Shown: positions 12,491 to 24,820 of the stretch, piece by piece
Numbering within the stretch: the first letter of the stretch is position 1
Layout of the letters: each line of letters opens with the position of its first letter
Assembly: GCA_013399015.1 (NCBI GenBank)
Contig: VWZX01002439.1
Span: 352,391-416,390, forward strand
DNA: 64,000 nucleotides
Direction: 5' to 3'
Origin: Galbula dea
Lineage: Eukaryota; Chordata; Aves; Piciformes; Galbulidae
The notes under the pieces: generated by a model
The model's input: the letters and a program-made list of their open reading frames with translations, nothing else
Databases searched by the model: none
What the model was told of the DNA's origin: nothing
Program-made: the position numbers and the translations under genes

Positions 12491-15332
12491 AAAAAAGAGA
12501 GTGTGCATCTGATAAATATATCACTTGGGTGCTGAGAAGGGTTCACATCCTGCCCTGGCTCTGGGCAGAGCCCCATCAGTTGGTGTTGTGCAGGTTCCCA
12601 CTGGAAAGATTTTGCCTCCCCTATAGCACTTGCAATCCAGTCTAGAAGAAGATGCAATAAGTGAATTTATTAACCCATGGGATGGAGCAAGCAATGAAAA
12701 CAATAAGAAGACTACATGTTAATCTCTGTGCATACCTCAATGGTTCCAGATTTAGCTGTACATGCTAAATTAGACCATTAAACACTGTAAAGCAAATGGC
12801 TTACTGAAATGCTACAACAGCTGTGTAATTTATACTATGTTACACAGGGTGGAATAAGTTTCTTGCAGTAAATAGGGTCTCATTGGATGACTAGACTCTA
12901 ACAGTACAAGTGGACATCATTTAGAAAAATGAAAAGGCTAGAATATAAGTCTCAACTGCAAATACATTAAATGGCATTATCAATAACAGTGATCCCAAGG
13001 TTTGCATATTAATTGTAAGAAGGTGCTAATTTGAGCGTTTTAAGCTTGCATTCACAAGCTTGTTTACATGCTTTGTTCCACCTGGACCTGTTTGGAGGTT
13101 TGTCAAAAACCTAACAAGCAGAAAAAGATTGCATTTGAAAATACACATACATGTTTAATTAAGCCAGGGCCACCAAACATTCCTCAATATATTTAGCTGT
13201 TGAGATTTAAGCACCACCAGAGCATCAGGCATTATCACCTTTTGAAGTACTGCAGAATCTTTAATATTTAAAGCACAAAGCAGACTTTAATATAAAATTC
13301 TAGCAGACCACAGAAGATTAAAGACGCATTATAAACGTGACAGTTTGTAAATGGAACACCAGTATTAAAGGGAACCCCCCTGATATTTTATAGCATATTT
13401 TTCAGGTGTATGCTAAATTATAAATACAATTAAATGGCAGTAATTATTCTCTGGGAGGGGATGGCAGTTTAACTATTCTAGAAAATAGTGATTAACTATA
13501 ATGTAGGAAAGTGGTAGTATGTGTTTTACCAGCCAAACTTCACACAGAAGTAGAGTCTTCAGCTAATTTAAAACCACCCTAGGGCCCTACATCCATGGGC
13601 ACACTGTCTTCCTTTCCATGAGGCAGAGTGAGGAAGGTTGTTTTCTTGGTATCCAAACCTCTTGGCTTTTGCTTAAACTCTACAGCTGTTCTCCATTACT
13701 GTAGATGCTGCTGCTGCTGTGAATTGCAAGGGAGGGAGGGCAGCAGGGAGACATAGTGCAGTTAAACTGTTAGAGCCTGAAGAATTTTAATCCTGAATTA
13801 AGATGGACCAATGCTAGCTCTTATTGGTCATGCAGGGAATTTTGAAAGGCAGGGAGCTAACCTTACTGTACACCAAATTAATTTGGTAATCATATATCTC
13901 CAGAACAACCATGATCATATTTAATAGGTTGCACCAATCCTTTAATTCAGTAAATAAATCCCATGGGACTAGAATTGCCCTAGTTCTTTTACTCAGCTCT
14001 GCTTTTGCAGAGGGATAAATACATGTGGGAGTGATGGCAACCATTATAAGGGAGGAGGAACTCTTAAGGACAAGATATGAAGCAGACTTTCAGCTTGTCA
14101 CCTCTCATGGGGAGTTGAGGCAGGCCCCCTAAAATCAAAGCCAACCTTTAGTTTAGTGTGCAAGCTGATGGCATCTCAGTGCAGTGGGCATTGTAGGGAC
14201 CTGTCTCTTTCACAGCAGTCAGGATTTTAGCACAGGCCTACCAGAAGGAAGCTGCTTGAGGAGTATATCTCTCAGGGCTGAGACCTGGGTGACATTTTTC
14301 TGTCCTTGTCTTTCTGCATTGCCCCTCAACCCCCTTCTCTTTAAGAAACAAACTGACGAGGGTAGCCCTTTTTGTTTTCATCTGCCATTGCACAGAATTT
14401 GTTGGGATTTTGTTTTAGGAGACCCTCAGACTAGTATTATTAACGTTTAGCAATTTGCATTCCTGAAGAGAAGGTTTTGTTTTGAAGGTCACCTGCATCC
14501 AGACACTTTCACCCCCCGCTGAGGAAGAAACCTCTGAACATTGGACATTTTGGGAAGCTCTCTACAGCTTGAGACACTCTCCCTCAAGACTACCAAGAGA
14601 GATACTTGAAAAGCCATGGTTCCTGGATCACATTTCTCTAACCAGAACTTACTCACTCCTTCCCTGCTTGGGGTCCAGGTTGCAGCATTAAGGTCCATGC
14701 CTAGTTATCATTTAAACTCTGCTAGCAAAATGAGCAGCTCTGATAACAGCAACAACAGTTTTAAGGGCATACTCTGGATAAGATTGATGAGGTGAAGACA
14801 TTTAAACCAGGATTTTAAAGGCTCAGTAATCCAACAATTTAGCACAAGTATTCAGGTCTTTGGTGCTGGGCCATACAACTCCAAGGTCTCAGTGTACAGC
14901 TAAAGCAGTTCTCGAGTCTCTGGAGTGCCAGACACACCACTGCGTTAAGGGCATTCTAATATGCTTTCCCATACAAAAGTCTAGTGTATTATTTTCACTT
15001 TTATTATGAAAAAAAAGGAAAATATCTCTAATGTTATCCAACAGAGTGCTTTAAAACAGAATTTTCAAGTAAAAAATATAAAGAGATCTTAGTTATATTA
15101 TTCATTGCAGAAATAAAAAATAAATTATACATAGTCTCCTAATAGAGAGAGATTAAAATGGATAAATAATGAAAAGATTACAATAGTGTATTTCTCAGTG
15201 TCTAGTTTATATTGTTAACCTAAGCACTGTACACTAGACACGATCACACTGCTCATATTAAAAATGCAGTGCATCTGGTATTCATAAAAGCAATACCCAG
15301 GTTATGTTTTCCCCAAGACTTTGCAGAAGCTG
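12491..15332. other. Unique sequence, possible conserved non-coding DNA
   Basis: No gene was recognised. Between about 12950 and 13400 the sequence is dense in homeodomain-like cores (TTAATTAA, CATATTAATTG, ATTAAATGGC), contains a hairpin AAGCTTG-6 nt-CAAGCTT at 13042-13061 and has no repeats. That texture is common in vertebrate non-coding enhancers, but conservation cannot be judged from one sequence. Confidence 0.35.
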
Positions 15333-15355
15333 CATCACACACATTCTGTGTGATG
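15333..15355. repeat. Perfect 9-bp inverted repeat, 5-nt loop
   Basis: CATCACACA (15333-15341), loop CATTC, then TGTGTGATG (15347-15355). The arms are an exact reverse complement. Function unknown. Confidence 0.9.
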
Positions 15356-18300
15356 GCACAGGCACATCAAATCGTGCCTCATGTCTACATGGGATTTTTT
15401 TTCACGCAAGGATGGCAAAGGCATGTGGAAAATGAAAGTTTGTGCTAGAGAGAGAGAGGTGGTGTTAAGGTGATGGTTCAACTGTTAGAGGAGGAATTTC
15501 TTGTTTTGCTAAATTACTTCATTTTCCATGTACCATACACTCTAGCAACATTGCCCCTTCACTGGGGGAATTCTTTTTAAAAAACAAGTTTTTCCATTTG
15601 AACTAAATACAAGGTTTTACAAACTTAGCAAAAAAAAGAGAAAGCCACGGAGAAAAAACCATACCACACAATAGCCAGCAGCTCCACAGGCACACTATCA
15701 GGGATGCTGAGGGTCCTAGTTGAGTTCTTTCTCCTGGCATGTCTATGGTCTTTCACTTCAGGCCAGCAGCTGTAACCTGGAAAAAAAGGCAGCTTCACTC
15801 AAATCTGTTACGTTCATTCGAAAAAAAAAATGGCTTAAGCAGATGGGTGTTTTGTAAAGAAAACTGCCTTAATTTTAAAAGACATTCCAATTTTCCAAAT
15901 GTCCAGTCTTGCCTCCTGGTGCTTATTTTGCTGGGGTTGAGCTGATGGGGAGCAGGCCTGCCCAAGCTGGCTAGACTATCTGAGGGGCTCCTCCAGGGGA
16001 ATCCTCCTCAGATTCAGACCCTCAAACCATACCTGAATTCCCAGAGCTATTTTTTCCTAACTGAGTAGTCATCCCAGGACTCCTACTGATCTAGCATACC
16101 AATTTCATTCTGCCCCTCCATTAGCTTGTGCAGGGTCAGGAAACCACTGAACAAAACCAGCACCAATGTAGATGGTTCTGATGAGTTCATGGGAAAAAAG
16201 CTTCCCCAGTGAAGATTTCTGTCTTTAATGACTGAGAATATGATCTTAATGTGCTTGTTAAACCAGTATTTAAATGGCTAGAAAATGTTTTATAATCTTC
16301 GGTGCAAGGGCCCAAATCTGTTGATATTGCAAGTGTCATCAACATTCAGCAGCATGGCAGCTGTCACCAGGCAGTTCAGAAAGGCTTATTTAATTGATAC
16401 TTTCCATTTCAAATACAATTTGCAGTCGGCATGTGGTGAGAAATGCATCTCACCATGCAAATTTTCATGATCCCAGAGCACAAAATGAAAAAAAAAAAGG
16501 TGCTGTTTTTCTTTTGTGAAAAAGGTTGAAATGTAGTCTTGGAAGCAGAATATTCAACTCTTTATATGACAGTTGCTTTCATTTAAATGAACTAAATCAT
16601 ACTAAATCCCAGATTATTTATTTCTACATATGAAACAGCACATGTGGCAGAATGTGGAAAGTAGCGTAATATTTTTGGAAATGGGAAAGGCGGCCCTGTT
16701 TAGCTATGGGGTTTAAACCAGTGTCTGCAGTCCTGAGCCAGGAATCTAATTCAGATTGAATGGCTTCAAATTTCTCCAAGCTTTTCTAAGGAGATTTTTT
16801 TGCTAAACTAATACAAATCTCACAATAGCCAATCTCATTCTTTAACCATTGAAGGTCAAGAGATTTTAACAAACACAACTCTTATGACTTTTTCCATGTA
16901 GTTTAATTAATAGAACCTAAGGGTAAGCAGAACCATTTGACTATCTGAACTAACATCATCTGCATCCTAGATCATTGCATCTTACCCAGCTGCCCTGCAC
17001 CAAGCCTAATAATTTGTGTTTGGCTAAGCCGTAACACTTGTTTTCTTTCCTGTGAGAGACCTTTTCTCTGAACTGCACCTTTCTGTTTCTAAGGACTATG
17101 CCTGCCTGCAGGGGCAAGTGCCATGTTGTAAGACAGGGCTTTGAATAGAAACACAGACACATGCACACAGTGCTCAGTTGTACTGTATGAGGATTTCTTG
17201 GTTTGCTCTTCCTTTTAAACTACGCTAAAGAAAAAAACCCAACCTTTCAGATTTAAAAATATGTAACTAATTTTTATGCCTGAGGAAGCATTACAGCCAG
17301 AGTTGAACCATTTTAGTGTTAATTCTCACAGGAACATCTCACAGATCCCAGTAGAGCAGCCTTAGCCCTGGCCATGGTGAGATCCCAAGATGAACACAGC
17401 CTCCTCAGCCTCTGCTTGGACCTCCTCCAAGTGGTAGCTTCTTCATGGCCTGAGCCTGCTAATCCCTCTGCCAGAAGGCAAGCAGCCCACCAAGGACAGA
17501 CCCTACCACAGGCTGTGCCCAAGGCACAGGACTGTGATTCCCAGAGAGGATGGTGGGACTTCACACCCTGGCCTGGCTGTGAGCCCACATTTGCAATATA
17601 TTTCAATTTTAGGGAGCAGATATAAAACAGGAGCTTAGACTGGAAACTCCTCTGATATCTTTCCATGCATCTCATCCAGAACTGCTCCATCTAGCCTTTC
17701 CTGTCCCTAGTTTATCAGACAAAGCAGAGACTGAAATATTTTTTAATTCAAACATTGCTGAATGTTCTTCTCAAGACACAACAGTGTTCCCAGCCCCCTC
17801 CCCCTCCCTGTATCTTGGGTGAGCACATACTTAGATCCCCCAAGCACAGCGATAATTTCTCCTTACCAGCAGAGCCAGTCATTATTTATTATATCACTCT
17901 TTCACTTCTTCAGTCTCTCCTAGTGGGAACATTGCAGTGGCTGCTGGCTAGAAAATTAGCTAAGGGAACTTCTTCTGTTGGTCTCTTTCCTCATTATACT
18001 GGTAAAAAAAATTTAACTGTGACATTCTCGCTCTCTCTGTATATATATATCAATGCAGGTTGGAAGCACACTGTAGGGGCTAATAGCGAGTAATTTAACA
18101 GTGGCTCTCTCACACGTTTTACCCTCATTCTTTCTCTAGAGTAGCAGCAGAAGAACAGTATGTTCATGTATTGTTGCTCCACATTATAACCAAATCTTGC
18201 AAGTTTATGTCTAATCTCACTCTTTCCATTAGGTTGATTTTTTTCACACGGATGCTATGCAATTTCCTCAAGTGTCAAGGAGATGCCATAAATTACAGGG

Positions 18301-20289
18301 AGACACAGGTAATCCTTAAAGAAAAGTTTTGGGTTTTCTCACTTAAAATGTGCCTTCAAATAGAACTTGGGGAACGTCTAACTGGAAGAAAATTCTGCAT
18401 ATACACACACATTGTCAATTATATGCTGCTATGAGCTGTTATATTAATATGCATCCAGAGAGGTAATTCTCTTAAGTTAGTAATAGACTCATCTACAGAT
18501 GTACCACTGAGGACAGAATTGCTGTTGTTCACTGCTCATTCAGGAGCCATGTGAAGCATAGGGTAAGAGCAACACTTTTCCTGTCTCCACTCAGGTGTCC
18601 CACAGCATAGCTTAGGCCAGCAACCAGATCTGGTTTCATTTCAAGAAAATTAGTAGAAGGGTGTTCTGTGCTCAGCTGTTCAAAAGAGCTATGTACATGA
18701 ACAGGTCACCATTTTTACGTGTTAGGATATATCTGTGCCAAGTGCATTCATTCAGATCCCTGGGGAGAACATGCAGACTTTATCTGGTGGATAAAGGATT
18801 GAGTAATTTTCTGGAATAATGATGTATCTGGGAATGGTCACAACAAATTACATGACTCTCCACAGAATCCCTTGTTGAAATAAATGCAAAGGGGAGCTGC
18901 AAAAGACAGCATCGTAAATGCTCAGATTTCTTGAAAACCTTGGATTTTTATATCCCTGATTTTGACCCAGATTCATCACATACAAATACACATCCTGCTA
19001 GGAATACAGGCATAGTACAATTTTTTGACTTGTGGTAAGGTTTGTAAAAAGATATATTTGTTTAAATATTTTGCAGAAAATGCAAAATTTGAGGTTAGGT
19101 GTGAGAAAAGTATGGAAACAAACTCAGTTTTTATGTTCAACTCAACTAGCTTTTTGGCAGTGAAGCACTGCCAACTACAGCTGTGCAACTCTTCGTCGAC
19201 ATCAAGATGCCTTCGAATCTTCTTTATTTGCTAAACCAGTCTGCTGGTCTTGGTGAGAACTGTTAGCAAAGAGCAGTCCCTGCATGCTGCATTGGCCAGT
19301 CCCCACACTGAATATCCCCAAATGGCACCAGGGACATCTGTTCTTGCCTGGTCCTCTCCTCCCCATTCCCTTGTGCTCATCCTGCACGTGCAGCTGGCTT
19401 GCGTGTTGCAGTGGTGCATAATTGGCTTGGTAACTCCATGTACCTAGCAACACAGATGTCAGACGCTGGCTCTTGCCCAAAGGGAAGGAGGACGAGGACA
19501 GTAAACAAAGACCTCGGTGTCCTCCATTTTGGAGCGCCTGCTGGAAGTTTTACTCTCTTCACTTTGAATTATAGTGGCAGTGCTTTGAGCAACTACATCT
19601 GAAGTACTCCAGCAACATCACACTCTTGTACCACCACCACTCTGATGACCACCAGTGTAATTCAAAGAGAAAGAATAAAAACTCACCTCTAGGTATAAAA
19701 AAAGAGAGAGTTTATTCCCTGCCAGAAGAAACAATATGACCAGAATTATGGCAGTTTCTACCCTGAACTGTAAAAATAATGCTTTCTGCTAGCCAATGAA
19801 TAAAACTGTCCTTTTTCAGGAACACCATGTTTCACACTTATAATATTATCTTTCCACTAGATGCTGAATACACTGGTTTATTATGTCTAGCATATATTTT
19901 TTTTTATCAAGGAAAAGGTAACAGAGGAAAAAAGTCATACATTTTTGGCTGATTATGGAAAAGAATGGAAGGAGAAGAATCTTTGTATATTTGCACTGCT
20001 AATTAGCAGCCAGCCAACAGAAAGTATGATGATTAGTACTATACACACATTTTGAGAGGTGAAAAAATGTTGCACTATATCTGACTATGCAACTGTACTG
20101 TATGTATAGTTCATGTTGCATCCACAGGGCTCCACAAAGGACATGCTGAAAACTCCTGACGGCAGGCTAGGGGGGTGTTGGGGTATGACTTGTTTACCCT
20201 GGAGAGGGTAATGCAGGGGCACAGCTTGCTTTTCAATGTCATTTTGGTGTTCCTCCACCCCCAAAACAAATTTGCCAGCTGGGTTGACT
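15356..20289. other. Unique sequence, no gene seen
   Basis: Two locally GC-richer patches (about 17330-17620 and 19240-19560) carry overlapping open frames on both strands, up to 123 codons. None resembles a known family, and frames opening on both strands at once point to composition rather than coding. A short TA run lies near 18042-18050. No interspersed repeat was recognised. Confidence 0.5.
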
Positions 20290-20350
20290 GTGGAAAAGGA
20301 ATTTAAGAGCCTTGTCCAAGGTCACCCTAAGGAATGAGCAAGTCAAGCCA
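20290..20350 (+). mobile_element. Possible ancient MIR-like SINE relic
   Basis: The words AATTTAAGAGCCTTGTCCAA and AAGGTCACC followed by GAATGAGCAAGTCAAG resemble the core of MIR SINEs (TTAAG-TGACTTGCCCAAGGTCAC). Only about 55 bases match. Nothing of the tRNA-like head was recognised, so this may be chance. Ancient MIR copies are known at low density in birds. Confidence 0.3.
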
Positions 20351-22701
20351 CTTACTCAAGGGCACTGAGTGTTTCGGTGGCCCAGCCTACCTCCCTCTTG
20401 CTTCAGGTTGTTTGTGCCTTTCTCTGCTTCCCTCACCACAAAGCCTTCCCCATGCTAGCAGCACAGTGTAAAGTTCACGGCAAAGCCAGTGAAGTGCCCC
20501 GCACCGTTCATCCATCTACTTCATCAGATAAGAATAGTTCCTTAAACCTTTGTTTATGGCAGATGTTTTCCTGGTCTGCATTTTTTTCTAAATGTCAGTG
20601 TCTATTCACAAGCTATATTTTGATGTACATACCCATGCCTGGATATATGAACAGCTTTACAACATGAACACAGCTTGGAAAAACTGAGCTCAAACCTGAG
20701 AATGTTGAAGAAGCTGGGATATTGCAAAATATTATATAGCTTGAAATAAACACTGCCTCATCTCATAGAGGTCATTTCATTAGGAAAATGCAATAACCCT
20801 TGGAAAACACTAGCCACGTATCTGGCTTGACAGAGCATTGGCTTCTGCCTGTTCACGTATGGTCTCAACAACAGCAAATACCTTCACACTGTCCTCATCT
20901 AAGGTATTCTTTCTTTCAGGGACAGCCATAAAATCAACCTCACAGAGATCTCTTTTCTATCTAATTCCCATAGCTTTTCTTACCTGAACATAAAGAGTTT
21001 TTTGAGGGTTTAAACAAACACACCCACCATTTCTGCCCTGAACAACTCTCCTTTTGCTTGCCAAACGATAGGAGTGTCTACACAGTAACAGAGTACTTAT
21101 TTACAGTCTTGCATGGCATTACCTACAGAGGTTTGATCTCCAGGCTGACAAACTGTCAGGTACTCTCTCTAATCCTTCCTTTCCCTGGCTAAGCTGTGGG
21201 GCAGGGTGTTATACTGTAGGTCAAACCAATGCAAAATAATTTCCATGGAGGCAAAGCTCTTAGAGTATATGACACTGGCTCTGGTGCCACTCGGGTTTAG
21301 CTTGATCTTTCACTGAGCTGACTCTGTTGTTCTGCTCAGCTGGGTTCACTTGTCAACATGGCAAGAGCTACACTCACACAGAATTAAGCTCCCCAGCCCC
21401 CATCTGGATCCATGTACTTGAAAAGTCAGATCCCTGAGCACACCCCCTCAATCCTCACTCACTCATTTCATCCAGGTTAGCTAACACACTGTTTACCCAT
21501 AAGAAGATGACTGTTATCTGCTCCTCCTCATCCTCCTGAGTCTGGCCATATAGTTGTCTTTAAACCTGGACTCTGACACTTCACTGCATAAATGTTACTT
21601 ACAATGGAGAGAAAATAGCTCAGCTCTGCTGTTGGCAGGTCTGATTGTATATTGTCACCTTGCACCCACCACGTGCAATGAGCACTGTTTGGAGGAATTT
21701 CCTTGTACCTCATAGATCACAATAACAGTACCTTTGTGCAAGCAAAGCATGCAGTGACAAACCCCCCCCAGCTACCTTGGCACCAGTGTGCAGACCTTGC
21801 TTGTGCCCCAAGAGTTCAGGTAACAGCCCTGAGCCCTCTGCTAAGACCTGGGGATGCTGCACGTCATTGCAGGTCTGGTGGTCAGCTTCAGTCAGCTATC
21901 AGATACACATCCAGGTTACATTAATGCCAGGTAACGAGAAGGCTACTTACAAGCAGTATTGTAATTTATACACCTAATAAATGTATTTTTTAATGAACAA
22001 AGGAACTCTTAAATACTGTCAAGTTGCAGTATGAAAAGACAGTTTCTATATTTTATTTTATAGATCTACTCTCTAATTCTAATCAGATCTCATTCTCATC
22101 AAGGCTCCCTATTTGGTGAGGACAACCTGCCATCTGAAGCCATTTCAAATATAGTCACAAGCAAATACTTGCATTAATATTAAACATGTAACAGTTTCAA
22201 GAGCATGTATTTTTTTATATAAAGACTGCACTATTCCTTGGAAGAGCCAATAGGGCTTTTATTCCCAGCTCATTTTAAACAATCTGGATATTAACTTTTC
22301 TACTACTGCAAGCCTCTGAGCAACTTCCAGCAATATTCTCCAGACAGGTGTTTGTGTAAAATGTGTTAGATAGTTCTGGAGTTTTACCTTGTGCATATTA
22401 GCAGTCCAAGTGCTCCAATGCCACAAAGGGTCCTACAGATCCTAAGACCGGCTCCCTGGTGCTGAAGAGCCCTCTTACTTTATTGGTACTACAATCCATA
22501 GAACTCCCAACGTACTGTGATACTGTGAAATGTTATATGTTGTTCAGAGAAAGTTATGTGCTTTGTATGAATGAACATGAGAGGAATGAAGAGCAGCAAA
22601 CCAGTCCATCCCAGCTCCCCACCTCCGCCTTGGTGTCCCTGAGGTTGCAGCCCTCCCCCTTATGCAAGTTTCTTCTGGTCCCCCCGAGGATGGTGAGACA
22701 G
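20351..22701. other. Unique sequence, no gene seen
   Basis: No gene or clear repeat. Minus-strand GTTCAG/GTAAGAAAAG at about 20983-20999 is a good donor sequence directly preceded by a moderate pyrimidine tract, but no exon could be assigned. A C run (AACCCCCCCC) lies near 21760. Confidence 0.5.
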
Positions 22702-22749
22702 TCATTAGCAATTAGCCCAGGAAGGGAGAGGCTAATTGTACCAATTAGC
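22702..22749. promoter_or_regulatory. Cluster of homeodomain-like sites with a palindrome
   Basis: Within 48 bases there are TCATTAG, CAATTAG, GCTAATTG and CAATTAGC. The last two form a perfect inverted repeat, GCTAATTG (22731-22738), 3-nt spacer, CAATTAGC (22742-22749). TAATTG/CAATTA cores bind many homeodomain proteins as monomers or dimers. No promoter or gene is seen next to it, so a distal enhancer role would be the only plausible one, and it is inference. Confidence 0.3.
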
Positions 22750-24413
22750 ACCAGAGCACCATGTGGGGAGACTTAAGAGGCCAAACAAGAGGGGACCAAT
22801 AAAATGACTGCCAGGGTCAACAAGACAGCACTATTTTAGGGGGAGGAAGGAGAGATGGACTTGCTGATTGGCTCTATTTCCCCCACACACACACCTTTTG
22901 TTTCCATTTTGAAATAATAATCTCAAAGCATGTAAAGAGAAAGGCAGAATCAGTCAAATCTGTGTTTTGAGGTGTCCTTACAGGGGCAGCAGGGGAGAGC
23001 CCAAATATAGCCATCAGCACCAGCCTTACCACCTTCCCTCACAGCTCACGTGGTTCAGAGCAGCCTCATTCTCCCCTCACCCCCAACAAAGCCTCTGTAG
23101 AGAGACATAGAACTGCTGCATAGCCACACTTTGCAATGTTCACCCACATTTTAAGCACTATAAGGTTCTCATGGGGTCTCACTCACAGTCTAGTATCTTG
23201 CCTAGCTCAGGTTTTCTTCCCTGTAGCTCAAGGTTCCTACATGGAAACAACTGTAAATGAAGGGCACCTCTATCCCCTCGTGCCCTGGATTCAAACTGTA
23301 TTACACTGACATATGCTCAAGTGACAGAATAACACACCTGATTGCAGTAGACCATGTTATAAAAAGGCTGTTGCAAAACACTCATCAACCTAATTTTTGC
23401 AACAATCATTTGTCTCTCTGGGTTTCAGCACAGTACTTAAATCATACTCCAGGATATTTTGAAGTGATGCACAGAGCTCCTTCAGGAAAACAAAGCCTGG
23501 CAGAGACCCTCTATAAGCTACTCTCTCACTACTCTGCAACCGTGATCTAATTTTTTACTCTAAAAGCACACTATAACAGTGTATGCCAATACTCCAACAA
23601 CATCCCAAAGCAGACATATAGAAACCAAACAATTAACACAATAAAAGCATTCAGTCACACAAACGAAAAATACCCATAAAGTCACAGCTTAACTACACAG
23701 CTACTTACTAAGACTTATTGGGTGGTGCTTGATACCAGATCTTCTTGCTGAAAGGCAGGACTTGGGAGTTGGTCCTCTCTTCTGCCTGTGGGAACATTTG
23801 TGCAGAGCAGAGCACTGGCTGTCTGAAGCAGGGCTGTGCAGAATATGTCTGATTTTTTCCAACAAAGCCACTCCACTTTCTAGAAAGAAAGACAAAGTTG
23901 GATTTTTCAGAAGCCAGGACTGTGTACACAGCAGCCTGTTGTTTCTTCCACTTACCTAAAGGTAGGACATGTCTTACAGTCCCAGCTCCATGGCCATCAC
24001 CGAACTAGTGCTTCAAGTGAACTGCACAGACAAACCCTGCAGCAGGAAGCAGAACTGAAGGGTAACACTGTCAGGCATCCCCTAAAAGGGAAGAGTTAGA
24101 ATATTCCTTATTTTCCAGCACTTTCTCTGTTGGTTAGTGTTAGTGCTGTACAAAGGCACCACTTATTGCATGAGGAGCACCAGTAGGAATCTCAGGGCTT
24201 TGAGTAGGCAGTGTCATGAAGACATTGCAATGGTAAGACACTCATACCTAAGAGATCATGACTAGTTTTAACACGAGACTTAGCCTTCTCCCTACCAACC
24301 CAAGCAAGTGGTGGACTCAGGCAGTCTGGGCTACCTTTTGTCACAGAAACTGAAACTGGTCACTTGGGCAAAATCTCAATTTCTGGAGTGGTATAAACCT
24401 TTTGAAAAAACAA
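22750..24413. other. Unique sequence, no gene seen
   Basis: Short open frames of up to 97 codons on both strands show no recognisable motif. The minus strand has TTTAG/GTAAGTGG at about 23950-23960, a juxtaposed acceptor and donor with a weak pyrimidine tract; I do not regard it as real on this evidence. Confidence 0.5.
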
Positions 24414-24431
24414 TCAACCAACCAACCAACC
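24414..24431. repeat. (AACC)n simple repeat
   Basis: About four and a half units of AACC lie about 35 bases before the CR1 copy that follows. Confidence 0.85.
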
Positions 24432-24465
24432 CCTAGAGGCTCAGAAAAGACCAGTGAACCATAAA

Positions 24466-24820
24466 GACGGCTGAGGGGAGATTTTATTGCTCTCTTCAGC
24501 TACTTGAAAGGCCATTCTAGGGAGGCAGGTGTTGGCCTCTTCTCCTTTGTGACTAGTGACAGGACTAGAGGGAATGGGCTTAAGCTGAGCCAGGGTAGGT
24601 TTAGATTAGATATTAGGAAGAATTTCTTTACTGAAAGAGTGGTTAGATATTGGAATAGGCTGGCCAGGGAGGTGGTGGAGTCACCATCCCTGGAGGTTTT
24701 TAAGAAGAGGATAGATGTGTTTCTTCAGGGGATCATTTAGGGGTAAGAGTAGTGTAGGGCTATCGGTTGGACTAGATGATCTTGAGGGTCCTTTCCAACC
24801 GTAATGATTCTGTGATTCTG
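24466..24820 (+). mobile_element. CR1 LINE 3' end, plus strand
   Basis: This is a 5'-truncated CR1 retrotransposon copy. It starts within CTGAGGGGAGA, runs through the last part of ORF2 and the short 3' region, and finishes with TGGACTAGATGATCTTGAGG and the terminal octamer repeat ATTCTGTGATTCTG. CR1 elements typically end in such short octamers rather than in a poly-A tail. It is about 95% identical (roughly 17 substitutions and 2 single-base indels by eye) to the copy at 58901-59268, so the two come from the same subfamily. It is less decayed than the CR1 at 3945-4240 and therefore younger. Confidence 0.95.
24504..24740 (+). pseudogene. CR1 ORF2 C-terminal remnant
   Basis: This open frame of 78 codons continues from the truncated start of the element and ends at its natural stop near 24740. 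It carries the C-terminal signature of the CR1 ORF2 protein: GRFRLDIRKNFFTERVVRYW, then N-R-L, R-E-V-V-E-S-P-S-L-E-V-F-K-K-R. Full ORF2 proteins of this family carry endonuclease and reverse transcriptase domains; neither is present here, so the fragment cannot be active. The frame has stayed open throughout, unlike the sister copy at 59 kb. The ATG is an internal methionine codon, not a true start. Confidence 0.9.

Noticed and set aside
17319..17690. GC-richer patch with opposing open frames of 123 and 83 codons
   Set aside because: Frames open on both strands at once and neither carries a motif; composition explains them.
19202..19562. Cluster of five overlapping open frames on both strands
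   Set aside because: Same reasoning: higher GC lowers stop frequency, and no frame has a family signature.
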